DNA of 64,000 nucleotides from contig NZ_BSNY01000021.1 in NCBI RefSeq assembly GCF_030160235.1, forward strand, positions 186,001-250,000, read 5' to 3'. A model generated the notes under the pieces. That model did not search any database. It worked only from the letters and a program-made list of their open reading frames with translations, and was not told where the DNA came from. The DNA is from Mesorhizobium huakuii. Lineage in GTDB: Bacteria > Pseudomonadota > Alphaproteobacteria > Rhizobiales > Rhizobiaceae. Of the stretch, positions 37,626 to 46,387 are shown in pieces; within the stretch, counting starts at the first letter, position 1; the number at the start of each line of letters is the position of its first letter. Both the position numbers and the translations under genes were made by a program.

Positions 37626-38612
37626 CTAGCGGCTTGCCGGCGCGCGGCCGTAAAGCAGCAGCATGGCGACGATGACGACGCCATAGATGATCTGCCGCCC
37701 CGCCTCCGGCATCTGCATGACCGACAGGATGGACTGCAGAAGCGTGATCAGGATGACGCCGGCGACGGTGCCGAGATAGGACCCGCGCCCGCCCAGGATC
37801 GAGGTTCCGCCGAGCACCACGGCTGCGATCGACGGCAAGAGATAGGCATCGCCCATCGACTGCGCCGCCTTCGAGGCATAGCCGGCCAAAAGCACGCCGC
37901 CAAAGGCCGAGAGCCCGCCGGAGACGGCGAAGGCGATCATCACCACGCGCCTTGTGTCGATGCCGGAGAGATAGGCGGCGCGCTCGCGGTTGCCGATGCC
38001 GTAGACGGTGCGGCCAAAGCCGGTGCGAGTCAGCACGAAGACCATCGCCGCCCCGATCAGCGCCCAGATGATGACGGCGTTGGGCACGCCCGGAATGGCA
38101 AAGCCGGTGGCGAGGTAGCGCATGGCGCCCGTGGCCGAATCCTGGGGCGAGAAGCCGCCGGTGTAGACCACCATCAGCCCTTGCGCGACGGCGTTGGTGG
38201 CGAGCGTGATGATCATCGAGGGAATGCGCAGATAGGCGACGCCGATGCCGTTGACGATGCCGATCAGCACGCCGCAGAAGATGCCGAACGGAATGGCCAA
38301 CACCACTCCGGCCGGACCGTAGGCGGCCGCCGCGCAGGCCATCATGGCGCCCGCCGCCACGGACCACGGCACCGACAGGTCGATCTGGCCTAGCAGGATG
38401 ACCAGCATCATGCCGGTGGCGATGACGCCGAGGAACGAGGCCACCTTCAACTGCTGCAGCAGGTATTCAGGCGACAGGAAGCTTCTGGAATAGAGGCTGC
38501 CGAGGAACAGCAACAGCACGATGCAGGCGAATGCGGTCAGCACCGCCGGATCGGCGCGGCGGATGAATTTCGGCATGCGGCCGGCAATGCCGCCTAGCGT
38601 CGTTTCGCTCAC
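37626..38612 (-). CDS. Sugar ABC transporter permease (RbsC/BPD_transp_2 family)
   Basis: A 328-residue permease of the ribose/xylose importer class with about 10 membrane helices. The family signature around MMLVILLGQIDLSVPWSVAAGAMMA and the C-terminal VVLGGTSILGGRGSYLGTVAG are present. Start GTG 38612 is chosen because GGAG sits eight bases upstream and it overlaps the preceding permease stop as GTGA; a GTG three codons further upstream lacks a usable site. It forms a heterodimer with the next-door permease. Confidence 0.9.
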   Translation of the reverse strand: MSETTLGGIAGRMPKFIRRADPAVLTAFACIVLLLFLGSLYSRSFLSPEYLLQQLKVASFLGVIATGMMLVILLGQIDLSVPWSVAAGAMMACAAAAYGPAGVVLAIPFGIFCGVLIGIVNGIGVAYLRIPSMIITLATNAVAQGLMVVYTGGFSPQDSATGAMRYLATGFAIPGVPNAVIIWALIGAAMVFVLTRTGFGRTVYGIGNRERAAYLSGIDTRRVVMIAFAVSGGLSAFGGVLLAGYASKAAQSMGDAYLLPSIAAVVLGGTSILGGRGSYLGTVAGVILITLLQSILSVMQMPEAGRQIIYGVVIVAMLLLYGRAPASR

Positions 38613-39589
38613 AGGAACCACTCCAGCCGGTTGCGGACCCGAAACAGGGCGAAGGCGCCGAGGCTGACCGCGATCAGCAGGATAACGCCCTGGAACAGCG
38701 GCTGCCAGAGCGGATCGAAATCGAACACGAACAGCAGATCGCCGATGGTGCGGAAGGCCAGAGCGCCGAAGATGGCGCCGATGGCGCTGCCCTTGCCGCC
38801 GAACAGCGAGACACCGCCCAGCACCACGGCGGCGATCGAGAACAGCGTGTAGGCGTTGCCGCTGGCATAGGCCGCGTCGCCCGTATAGGTGAAGAAGGTG
38901 AGGAACAGCCCGCCGATCGCGGCCAGCAGCCCGGCCAGTGTGTAAGCGGCGAACTTGCCGCGCCTGATCGGCACGCCCGACATATAGGCCGCCGTCTCCG
39001 ACGATCCCGCCGCGTAGGCAGCGCGACCAAGCACCGAGCGGCTGAACGGCACCCAGATCACCAGCACGATGGCGAACAGCGCGACGAGGCTCGCCGGCAC
39101 CACGTCGAAGACGCGTCCGGTCATCGCGTCGGCCAGGTCCTCATTGACCGAACCGCCAGGGAAGGGCCGCAGCAGAAGGCCGATGCCGTAAAAGACGGCG
39201 CCGGTGGCGATGGTGGCGACGATCGGCTGCAACCGGCCGTAGATGACGATGGCGCCGTTGATGGCGCCGCACAGGAGACCGACCGCCAGCACGGCGATGA
39301 CGCCGAGCGTCGTCTGCATGGGCGTGCCCACCACCAGCCAGGAGGCCAGGCAGTTGGTGAGGAGAAAGATCATGCCGACGGACAGGTCGATGCCGGCGGT
39401 GATCACCACCAGCGTCTGCGCCATGGCGACGAAGGCGAGCAGCACGCCCTTGTTCGCCGCCGTCTGCACCACATTGGCGGTGAAGCCGGCCGGATGGTTC
39501 GAGGTGTAGATGATGAACATGACGATGAAGATGCCGAGCGCCAGCAGCGTCCCGCGCTGCTCCGCCAGCCAGTAGCGCCAATCCTTCAC
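38609..39589 (-). CDS. Sugar ABC transporter permease (RbsC/BPD_transp_2 family)
   Basis: A 326-residue permease homologous to its downstream neighbour, with VAMAQTLVVITAGIDLSVGMIFLLTNCLASW and VVLGGVSLFGGKGSAIGAIFGAL. Two different permeases in one importer suggest a heterodimeric pore, unlike the single RbsC of the ribose system. Its start overlaps the ATPase stop by four bases (ATGA). Confidence 0.9.
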   Translation of the reverse strand: MKDWRYWLAEQRGTLLALGIFIVMFIIYTSNHPAGFTANVVQTAANKGVLLAFVAMAQTLVVITAGIDLSVGMIFLLTNCLASWLVVGTPMQTTLGVIAVLAVGLLCGAINGAIVIYGRLQPIVATIATGAVFYGIGLLLRPFPGGSVNEDLADAMTGRVFDVVPASLVALFAIVLVIWVPFSRSVLGRAAYAAGSSETAAYMSGVPIRRGKFAAYTLAGLLAAIGGLFLTFFTYTGDAAYASGNAYTLFSIAAVVLGGVSLFGGKGSAIGAIFGALAFRTIGDLLFVFDFDPLWQPLFQGVILLIAVSLGAFALFRVRNRLEWFL

Positions 39590-41133
39590 GCACTTGCTCC
39601 CAGGCCCACCGGGCTCTCCTCGCCATGGATGTTGAGCGCGCTCGCTATCAGCGCCCGCTCGGTGATCTCGGCGCCGACCAGTTCGCGCTTGACCGCGCCG
39701 TCATAGAGCACCAGCACGCGGTCGCAGCAGCCGATCAGCTCGTCATAGTCGGTCGAATAGAACAGGATCGCTGCCCCGGCGTCCGCCAGCTTGCGCATCA
39801 GCTGGTAGAGCTCCTGCTTGGTGCCGACATCGATGCCCCGCGTCGGATCGTTGAGCAGGATGATGCGCGGCTGGCGCATCAGCCATTTGGCGATGACCAC
39901 CTTCTGCTGGTTGCCGCCCGACAGCGCGCCGACCGGGATATCGAGACCCGCCGTCTTGATCGCGAGCAGGCCGACCATGTCGTCGATCAGCCGCTGCTCG
40001 GCGGCGCGGTCGATGATGCCGCCCTTGGACAGCCGGTCGAGCGCGGCGAAGGACAGGTTCTCGCGCACCGTCATCGGCAGCATCAGTCCTTCGGTCTTGC
40101 GGTCTTCGGGAATGAGCGCCATGCCGATGCCGTCCTCGCGGGCCGCCGAGGGACTGCGGATTGCCACCGGCTTGCCGTCGATCAGCACCTCGCCGGAAAG
40201 GCCGCGCAGCACGCCGAAGAAGGCAAGCAGCAATTCGCGCTGGCCTTGGCCGTCAAGACCGCCGAGGCCAACCACCTCGCCTGCCCTGACGGTCAGCGAG
40301 ATGTTGTGCAGCCGGTCGGTCCACGAGAGCTTGCGGGCTTCAAGCCTGGGCGCGGCTGCAGCTGGCACGGCCGCCGGCTTGGGCGGAAAGATGTGGCTGT
40401 ATTCGCGGCCGATCATCAGCTCGACCACCTCATTGTCGCTCTTCGAGCCGGCCTTGTAGCTGGCGACATTGCGGCCGTTGCGGAACACCGTGCACTGATC
40501 GGCAAGTTCGGCGATCTCGTTCATGCGGTGCGAGATGTAGAGCAGCGCCAGCCCTTCCGAGCGCAGCCGCTTCAGGACGCTAAAAATCTTCGAGACATCC
40601 GCCGCCGTCAGCGCCGAGGTCGCCTCGTCGAGGATGAGAATGCGCGGCTTTCTGGCCAGCGCCTTGGCGATCTCGACCATCTGCCGGCGTGACAGTGGCA
40701 GGTCCTTGACCAGCGCCAGCGGATGGATATCGGCCGCGCCCGCGCGGGCAAGGGCTTCCTCCGCGATGCGACGTTGCGCCTTGCGGTCGATCATGCCGAA
40801 GCGTTTGGGCGGATCGGAAATGACGATGTTGTCGGCGACGCTGAGATCTGGAACCAGCGACAGCTCCTGGAAGATGCAGACGATGCCTGCCTGGTTGGCG
40901 GCGGCCGGCGACAGGAAGGTCACCTCCCGGCCATCCATCGTCATGCGGCCCTCATCGGGCGCCACGACACCGGCCATGACCTTGATCAGTGTCGACTTGC
41001 CGGCGCCGTTTTCGCCAAGGATGGCGTGGATGCTGCCGGATGTGACGACAAGCTCCGCCTTTTCCAGGGCTCGCACGCCACCATAGCGTTTGGATATGCC
41101 TTCCATCTGGAAGAGCGGAACCGCACTGTCCAT
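39586..41133 (-). CDS. Sugar ABC transporter ATP-binding protein with two ABC domains (RbsA/MglA family)
   Basis: A 515-residue tandem ATPase. The first module has GENGAGKSTLIK and LSRRQMVEIAKAL, a degenerate signature usual in this family. The second module lacks a canonical Walker A (GLDGQGQRELLLA) and has LSGGNQQKVVIAKWL. This is the normal asymmetry of RbsA/MglA/XylG proteins. It drives the two permeases encoded immediately downstream. Confidence 0.93.
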   Translation of the reverse strand: MDSAVPLFQMEGISKRYGGVRALEKAELVVTSGSIHAILGENGAGKSTLIKVMAGVVAPDEGRMTMDGREVTFLSPAAANQAGIVCIFQELSLVPDLSVADNIVISDPPKRFGMIDRKAQRRIAEEALARAGAADIHPLALVKDLPLSRRQMVEIAKALARKPRILILDEATSALTAADVSKIFSVLKRLRSEGLALLYISHRMNEIAELADQCTVFRNGRNVASYKAGSKSDNEVVELMIGREYSHIFPPKPAAVPAAAAPRLEARKLSWTDRLHNISLTVRAGEVVGLGGLDGQGQRELLLAFFGVLRGLSGEVLIDGKPVAIRSPSAAREDGIGMALIPEDRKTEGLMLPMTVRENLSFAALDRLSKGGIIDRAAEQRLIDDMVGLLAIKTAGLDIPVGALSGGNQQKVVIAKWLMRQPRIILLNDPTRGIDVGTKQELYQLMRKLADAGAAILFYSTDYDELIGCCDRVLVLYDGAVKRELVGAEITERALIASALNIHGEESPVGLGASA

Positions 41134-41174
41134 CGGCCCTCCCGGGGCGCTTTGATCACCAGCATGTCAAGTGA

Positions 41175-41204
41175 CCGGCGCCGTGGGAAGTCCCACGGCG
41201 CCGG
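41175..41204 (-). terminator. Intercistronic hairpin after the sugar-binding-protein gene
   Basis: A perfect 14-bp inverted repeat, CCGGCGCCGTGGGA and TCCCACGGCGCCGG, has a 2-nt centre 9 bp downstream of the binding-protein stop and 41 bp before the ATPase gene. No U-tract follows in the leftward direction. Like the hairpin after the peptide-binding-protein gene, it probably stabilises the upstream mRNA segment and reduces read-through. Confidence 0.6.
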
Positions 41205-41213
41205 GAGTGCAGC

Positions 41214-42341
41214 TTACTGGTCCGCCTTGGTCTGCCCCATGATTTCCTGCGCGGTGAAATTGATGCCGCAGGTCGGGAAGGAATTGCCGACGAAGAAATT
41301 GTCGGACTGGTCGGGGAAGAAATCCTGCCCAGCCTTGAAGTTCGGATCCTCGACGATGGCAAGCGGCAGCTTGATCGACTGCGGGACGACATTGCCTTCA
41401 AGCGCTGCGATCGCCGTCTTGATGGCAACCGCCACCTGTGCGGGGCCGGTACCGGCGGACGAGCATTTCAACCCGTCGGCCGCGTGGGCCGCGCAGAATT
41501 TGCGGAAGCCGTTCTCGGTCTCGCCGCCGAACGGCACGAAGGGATGCTTGGCATCGATCATCGCCTGCACGATGCCGGTGTCACCGCCCTGCCCGGTGAC
41601 GCCGTCGAAGGGGCCGTTGGTGGCGATCGCATCGGCCGAAGCCTTCTGCGCAACGCCGTCATCCCACTTGCCGACGACCTCGGTGACGGCCCATTTCTTG
41701 CCGGAGGCATCGAGAACCTCGTGGATGCCATTGTGGCGGTCGGTGTCGACCGATGTTCCGGCAACGCCGCGCACCTCGAGCACCTTGCCGCCATTCGGCA
41801 CATGGGAGACCAGCCATTTGCCCCACAGCTCGCCAAGCCCCTTCTGGTCGACATTGACGTTGATGGCGTCCTTGGTGTCGAGGATGTTGTCGAAGGCAAC
41901 CAGCACGACGCCGGCTTCCTTGGCGCGCTTGATCACTGGCCCGAACGCGGTCGGGTTCTGCGCGTTGACAACGATGGCGTCATAACCGGAATCGATGAAG
42001 TTGTTGATCGCCGAAATCTGCGCCGGGACATCTTCGCCGGTCGAGACGACCTTGAATTCCTTCAGCTTCGCGGCGACGTCCTTCTGCGCCGCGTAGGCCT
42101 TCGCGGTCTGCACCATCTGGATGCGCCAGGTGTTGGCGATATAGCCGTTGGCGAGCGCGATGCGATACGGCCCGGCCTTCTTGGGGAACTTGAAGAATTG
42201 CGTATCAGCGGCCCAGGGCGCGAAACAGTCAGGCTCGGCAGCCGGACCCTTGACGATTTCGGGGCCTGCGGCCATCGCCGACGAGCTCAGCATAACGAAT
42301 GCACTGGCGGCAACGATGCCACCGACGAGTGACTTGATCAT
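41214..42341 (-). CDS. Sugar ABC transporter substrate-binding protein (periplasmic-binding protein type 1)
   Basis: A 375-residue periplasmic receptor with a signal peptide (to about SSAMAAGPE). Type-1 sugar-binding motifs are present: YRIALANGYIANTWRIQMVQTAKAY, DVPAQISAINNFIDSGYDAIVVNAQNP and VVLVAFDNIL. A late segment around FGGETENGFRKFCAAHAADGLKCSS carries two Cys that may form a disulfide. It is the first gene of the leftward ABC-gntK block; sugar-acid specificity is inferred from gntK. Confidence 0.9.
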   Translation of the reverse strand: MIKSLVGGIVAASAFVMLSSSAMAAGPEIVKGPAAEPDCFAPWAADTQFFKFPKKAGPYRIALANGYIANTWRIQMVQTAKAYAAQKDVAAKLKEFKVVSTGEDVPAQISAINNFIDSGYDAIVVNAQNPTAFGPVIKRAKEAGVVLVAFDNILDTKDAINVNVDQKGLGELWGKWLVSHVPNGGKVLEVRGVAGTSVDTDRHNGIHEVLDASGKKWAVTEVVGKWDDGVAQKASADAIATNGPFDGVTGQGGDTGIVQAMIDAKHPFVPFGGETENGFRKFCAAHAADGLKCSSAGTGPAQVAVAIKTAIAALEGNVVPQSIKLPLAIVEDPNFKAGQDFFPDQSDNFFVGNSFPTCGINFTAQEIMGQTKADQ

Positions 42342-42648
42342 CGATAATCCTCCCGATTGCAGTTCTGATTTGTTGGTTCAGTTTCATGTAATTCCCGCGT
42401 TTCCGGCAGGCCCTCCCGCCTTGCCCAGTCACGCTTCCCAGGTGCCAACGACCTTCGCGCCCCCTCCCCTTTGCCGTCCCCATCCACCGAAGAAAAACTA
42501 TCATATTATACATAATAAACAAGCGTGAGCTGTTGCTTATGTATAATAAACAAGCCCGGCGCCTCGGAAGCGGAATTCGTTCAGGAAAATGGTAGCGCTA
42601 CCATTACGCAGTGTAAAGCGCCATTTGAGCGCGTTCTTAAAAGCGTGT
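42342..42648 (-). promoter_or_regulatory. Control region upstream of the sugar(-acid) ABC operon
   Basis: A 307-bp non-coding stretch between the lacI-family gene and the binding-protein gene. It holds a 16-bp operator-like palindrome (42591-42606) and two copies of ATAATAAACAAGC (42512-42524 and 42543-42555, period 31) in an unusually AT-rich patch where the promoter is likely to lie. A pyrimidine-rich tract follows toward the gene. No coding sequence was seen. Confidence 0.55.
42591..42606. promoter_or_regulatory. LacI-family operator, perfect 16-bp palindrome
   Basis: ATGGTAGCGCTACCAT is fully symmetric with a central CG, as usual for LacI-family sites. It resembles the known gluconate-repressor site ATGTTACCGGTAACAT of enterobacterial GntR (a LacI-family protein). 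It lies 43 bp beyond the stop of the adjacent LacI-family gene and about 250 bp upstream of the binding-protein gene. Confidence 0.75.
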
Positions 42649-43683
42649 TCAGCGGGCTGTGCTCTCGCGGCGCTTGAGCTCGAAGCCGAGATCGACGACC
42701 CGCTGCTCTGGCCGGTCGCCGGCGATCGCCGCCAGCGCCATGGCGACCGCCCGCCTGCCGATTTCGTAGCGGTAGGTGCGGATGCTGGTGATCGAGGGAA
42801 ACGCCACCTGCATCATGTCGAGGTCGTTGAAACCAACGATGCCGATGGTCTTCGGCACGTCGATCGCGGCGCGATGGCACTCGAACAGCACGCCGAGCGC
42901 GATGTCGTCATTGTTGCAGAACACGCCGTCGAGCGACGGCACCTTGGCCAGGGCATCGCGGAACAGTTCCCGGCCGAGCGGCACGCTGGACAACAGCGGC
43001 GTGGTGGTGATCAGGCGGGGGTCGAACAGCCCGGCCTTCTCCATCGCCGCGCGGTAGCCGGCGAGGCGCCGCTGCGAGCGCGGGTCCATGCGTGCGCCGA
43101 TGAAGCCGATGCGCCGATACCCCATTTCGATCAGGTGCTCGGTCGCCGTCCTGCCGCCGTCGAGATGCGAGAAGCCGACCATCATGTCGACAGGATCAGG
43201 CCCGGTCTCCATCACTTGCACCACCGGGCAGCCGGCATTTTCGAGCAGTTTTCTGGACGTTGGCGTCTGGTCGATGCCGGCGACGATCAGGGCTGCCGGC
43301 CGCTGCGAGCCGAAAAGTTGCAAGAGCCGCTCCTCCTCGAGGCCGGAATAGTGGGTGTTGCCGAGTTGGATGCGGAACGGGCTGTCCGACAGGCTGTCAT
43401 AGATGCCGCGCACCACTTCGGCGAAGACGTTGTTGGTGAGCGACGGCACCAGCACGCCGAACACCTCGGCACGCGCCGAAGCCAGCGCCCGCGCATTGGG
43501 GTCCGGCACATAGCCGAGCTCGTCGACGGCGGCCTGGATCTGGCGGCGCAATTCTTCCGAGACGCGCTCTGGCTCGCGCAGCGCACGCGACACGGTGATG
43601 GCGCCGACGCCGGCCTTGCGCGCGACATCCGCTATGGTCGGGCGGCCGCCGCCCCGGCGCGAGCGCGGCTTGATCAAGGCCAT
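42649..43683 (-). CDS. LacI family transcriptional regulator, GntR(gluconate)-like
   Basis: A 344-residue regulator. The N-terminal HTH, PTIADVARKAGVGAITVSRALREPERVS (about 15-43), contains the AxTVSRAL recognition helix and resembles the gluconate repressor subgroup of LacI proteins. The hinge region is ELGYVPDPNARALASAR, followed by a periplasmic-binding-like effector domain (about 72-344). It probably controls the downstream ABC-gntK operon through the 16-bp palindrome, with gluconate or a related sugar acid as inducer; this is inference from gene order and HTH similarity. Confidence 0.9.
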   Translation of the reverse strand: MALIKPRSRRGGGRPTIADVARKAGVGAITVSRALREPERVSEELRRQIQAAVDELGYVPDPNARALASARAEVFGVLVPSLTNNVFAEVVRGIYDSLSDSPFRIQLGNTHYSGLEEERLLQLFGSQRPAALIVAGIDQTPTSRKLLENAGCPVVQVMETGPDPVDMMVGFSHLDGGRTATEHLIEMGYRRIGFIGARMDPRSQRRLAGYRAAMEKAGLFDPRLITTTPLLSSVPLGRELFRDALAKVPSLDGVFCNNDDIALGVLFECHRAAIDVPKTIGIVGFNDLDMMQVAFPSITSIRTYRYEIGRRAVAMALAAIAGDRPEQRVVDLGFELKRRESTAR

Positions 43684-43806
43684 CGCCCGCGCATATGGCC
43701 GCCGAAGCGCGCCCGCAATACGATCATCGCCATCTCACCGGCCTGTTGCCGCAACCCTTGGCCTCTGGGGTCGCGCAGCCCTTGCCCATTGTCAAGCCGA
43801 AGCGCC

Positions 43807-45036
43807 TCAGGCCGCCACGACGGCTCTTTGCCTTGCCTTCCACATGAACAGCCCGATCGCGACGATGTTCAGCAAATTCCAGGCGATGCCATTGAGGAAG
43901 GCCACGGCGTAGGAACCGGTCAGGTCGTAGATCCAGCCCGACATCCAGCCGCCGATCGCCATGCCGAAGATCGTCGCCATCATGACGATGCCGATACGCT
44001 GGCCGGCTTCCTTCGCCGGCAGGTACTCGCGCACGATGATCGCATAGCAAGGCACGATGCCGCCTTGCGACAGGCCGAACACCAACGACACGACATAGAG
44101 CGAGGCGAGCCCGTCGAAAGGGATGTAGAACAGCAGCGACAGGCATTGCAGCACCGAACCGATAAGCAGCGTCTTCGCGCCGCCGATGCGATCGGCGATG
44201 AAGCCCGAGGCAAGCCGGCTGACGACGCCCGCCGCCATCATGATCGACAACATGTCGGCGCCATGCGCGATGCCGTAGCCCAGATCCATGCAATAGGCGA
44301 CGATGTGCACCTGCGGCATCGACATCGCCACGCAGCAGCCGAGGCCGGCGATAACCAGCAGCACCTGCAACGCCGCCGGCGACATGGGCATCGGCTGCAC
44401 CGAACGGCTTCCCGGCGAGCCAGCGGCCGCGGCCTCCGGAGCACCACGCCGCAGCATCAGCACCAGCGGCACCATGGTGACCAGGCAGAAGATGCCGATG
44501 GCCGCATAGGTGAAGCGCCAGCCTTCCGCCTTGATCAGCGTCGGCATGATGGTCGGCCAGAGCGCGCCGGCGAGATAGTTGCCGGCCGCCGCCGCCGTGA
44601 CGGCAACGCCGCGCCGGCGGTTGAACCAGTGCGAGATGTCGGCGATCAGCGGCCCGAAGATCACCGACGTGCCGACACCGATCAGCAACCCTTGCGCAAG
44701 GGTGAATTGCAGGATCGAGGTCGACAGTGCGGCAAGCAGCAGGCCGGCCGAGAGCGCCACGGAAGAAACCAGCGCCGGGATCCAGTACCCCATGCGGTCG
44801 ATGGCGCGGCCGACCAGCACATTGCCGGCGGCGAAGCCCACCATGGTCGCGGTGTAGGGCATGGATGCAGCGGCGCGGTCGACGCCGAACTCGGCTTGCA
44901 CCGCGGGCAGCACAACGACGACCGCCCACATGCCGACCGCACCGATCGTCGCCAGCACCATCGAGATGGCCAGCCGCATCCAGGCATAGGAGCTGTCGAT
45001 GCCGGGGCTTGGCCGGCTCAAGTCGGTTCGGGTCAA
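43807..45036 (-). CDS. MFS transporter (monocarboxylate/oxalate-formate-like)
   Basis: A membrane protein of about 409 residues with 12 predicted helices. MFS landmarks include GRAIDRMGYW between helices 2 and 3 and SRLASGFIADRIGG between helices 8 and 9. Its layout resembles MCT/OFA-type anion carriers. A TTG start at 45036 with AGGAAA upstream is preferred; the open frame continues to 45126, but the extra 30 residues are not membrane- or MFS-like. It is upstream of, and codirectional with, the LacI-family gene; the link to that block is uncertain. Confidence 0.85.
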   Translation of the reverse strand: MTRTDLSRPSPGIDSSYAWMRLAISMVLATIGAVGMWAVVVVLPAVQAEFGVDRAAASMPYTATMVGFAAGNVLVGRAIDRMGYWIPALVSSVALSAGLLLAALSTSILQFTLAQGLLIGVGTSVIFGPLIADISHWFNRRRGVAVTAAAAGNYLAGALWPTIMPTLIKAEGWRFTYAAIGIFCLVTMVPLVLMLRRGAPEAAAAGSPGSRSVQPMPMSPAALQVLLVIAGLGCCVAMSMPQVHIVAYCMDLGYGIAHGADMLSIMMAAGVVSRLASGFIADRIGGAKTLLIGSVLQCLSLLFYIPFDGLASLYVVSLVFGLSQGGIVPCYAIIVREYLPAKEAGQRIGIVMMATIFGMAIGGWMSGWIYDLTGSYAVAFLNGIAWNLLNIVAIGLFMWKARQRAVVAA

Positions 45037-45214
45037 AGGCGTTTCCTGTCGACGGTCGCGAAAACCGGCTGTCGTTTGCACCACTATCGGCACATTCCGA
45101 GCGCACAGCAGCGCCACAACTGGCAAATCCGTGGCTCCAGAGCGGCCAGGAGGGCGGGAACCGACGCCAATGTCTGGAGTTTCCGGTCATCAGCCCGCAT
45201 AAGGAGTCTTTGCC

Positions 45215-45505
45215 ATGCCCCCTGCCAGGCAAAAATGGTCGGCCGAGGTGACCGAGCACAGCGACGCCATGGATCTCGAGGAGCACATCTTCGAATCCGA
45301 CGATGCCAGGAAGATCGCCGCCTCGCTCAAGCGGTCGGCCGAACACAGCCATCGCCGCAAGGCCGAACCGTTCCAATCCGCCATGTCGATGCTGAATTTC
45401 TACATCAACCGCGCCGGCAAGAACCTGCCCGCCGCGCGCAGGCGAGTTCTTGAGCGCGCCAAGGACGAATTGCGCGTGGCCTTCGGCCGCGAGAAGGAGA
45501 ATTAG
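45215..45505 (+). CDS. DUF3175 domain-containing protein
   Basis: A 96-residue cytoplasmic protein of DUF3175: KWSAEVTEHSDAMDLEEHIFESDDARKIAASLKRSAEH and SMLNFYINRAGKNLPAARRRVLERAKDELR. The family is common in rhizobia and other proteobacteria and has no known function. It is highly charged, probably helical and possibly nucleic-acid associated. It is a single gene, convergent with the FCD regulator 3 bp away and divergent from the MFS gene. Confidence 0.88.
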   Translation: MPPARQKWSAEVTEHSDAMDLEEHIFESDDARKIAASLKRSAEHSHRRKAEPFQSAMSMLNFYINRAGKNLPAARRRVLERAKDELRVAFGREKEN

Positions 45506-45508
45506 CGC

Positions 45509-46285
45509 CTAGCGCGACTTGATCACGTGGTCGGTGTTGGCAAGCAATTTCCGCACCGCGGCGCGCGCCGCGTCCGGGCGTTGCAGCCGGATGTTCTTCT
45601 CGATCGCCTCGTGCAGCTTCTGCACGTGGTTGAGGTCGTCGACCGCCCGCGTGGTGAAGGTGAAGAGATGGTCGAACGCGGATTCGATCAGCACGCCGAG
45701 CGGCACCAGAAGGTCGTTGCCGGAGGCCCGCAGGATGGCAAGGTGGAAGCGTGTGTCGGCGCGCGTGCGTTCCTGCAGGCTAACCGCCTCCCCCATCTCG
45801 CGGCAGGCCTGGCTGATCTCGGCCATCTGTTCGTCGGTCCGCCGCATGGCGGCGAAGGCGGTGGCTTCCGGCTCGATGATGTGGCGGAACTCCTGTACAG
45901 TCTTCAGGAACACCTCGCGGTCGGGCGACGTCGCGTACCAGGCGAGCACGTCACGGTCGAGCAGGTTCCAGCGCTCCTTCGGCTCGACCCAGCTGCCGAT
46001 CTTGGGGCGTGATGCCAGGAGGCTCTTGGCCATCAGCATCTTGATCGCCTCGCGCACCGCCGAGCGGCTGACGCTGAAGGTTTCCGACCATTTGGCTTCG
46101 TTGGGCAGGATGGTGCCGGGCGGGTAGTCGCCACGCACGATCCGCAGGCCAATTTCGCTGGCCAGCGACGTGTGCACGCTGGCGCCGGGAATACGCGCCG
46201 CGTCGGGCCGGCGAACACCGGAGGGGCGTTCGGCGGATGCCGGCTTTTTCGGCGATTTTTCCTTGTTCGGCTTTGCGTCCCGCAT
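45509..46285 (-). CDS. GntR/FadR (FCD) family transcriptional regulator, copy 1
   Basis: A 258-residue protein with a basic N-terminal tail, a winged-helix domain (SLASEIGLRIVRGDYPPGTILPNEAKWSETFSVSRSAVREAIKML, about 40-85) and an FCD ligand domain. It is nearly the same as the regulator at 48361-49143. The Met at 46285 is chosen because it gives exactly the same 39-residue spacing to the HTH as in the paralogue; the frame runs 20 codons further to a TTG. FCD members sense carboxylates or sugar acids. It lies downstream of and codirectional with the SDR gene. Confidence 0.9.
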   Translation of the reverse strand: MRDAKPNKEKSPKKPASAERPSGVRRPDAARIPGASVHTSLASEIGLRIVRGDYPPGTILPNEAKWSETFSVSRSAVREAIKMLMAKSLLASRPKIGSWVEPKERWNLLDRDVLAWYATSPDREVFLKTVQEFRHIIEPEATAFAAMRRTDEQMAEISQACREMGEAVSLQERTRADTRFHLAILRASGNDLLVPLGVLIESAFDHLFTFTTRAVDDLNHVQKLHEAIEKNIRLQRPDAARAAVRKLLANTDHVIKSR

Positions 46286-46387
46286 AGGCTTCAGAAAGGC
46301 CGGTTTGTGAAAGCTGTCAAGCGCCAGCGGGCGGTTGGGCCGCAAAGCGCGTCGCTATGCACAACCCAACCCCGTTTGCCTGCTTAG

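Noticed and set aside
42512-42555. CRISPR-like direct repeats
   Set aside because: There are only two 13-bp copies with no further spacers; they fit a promoter element.
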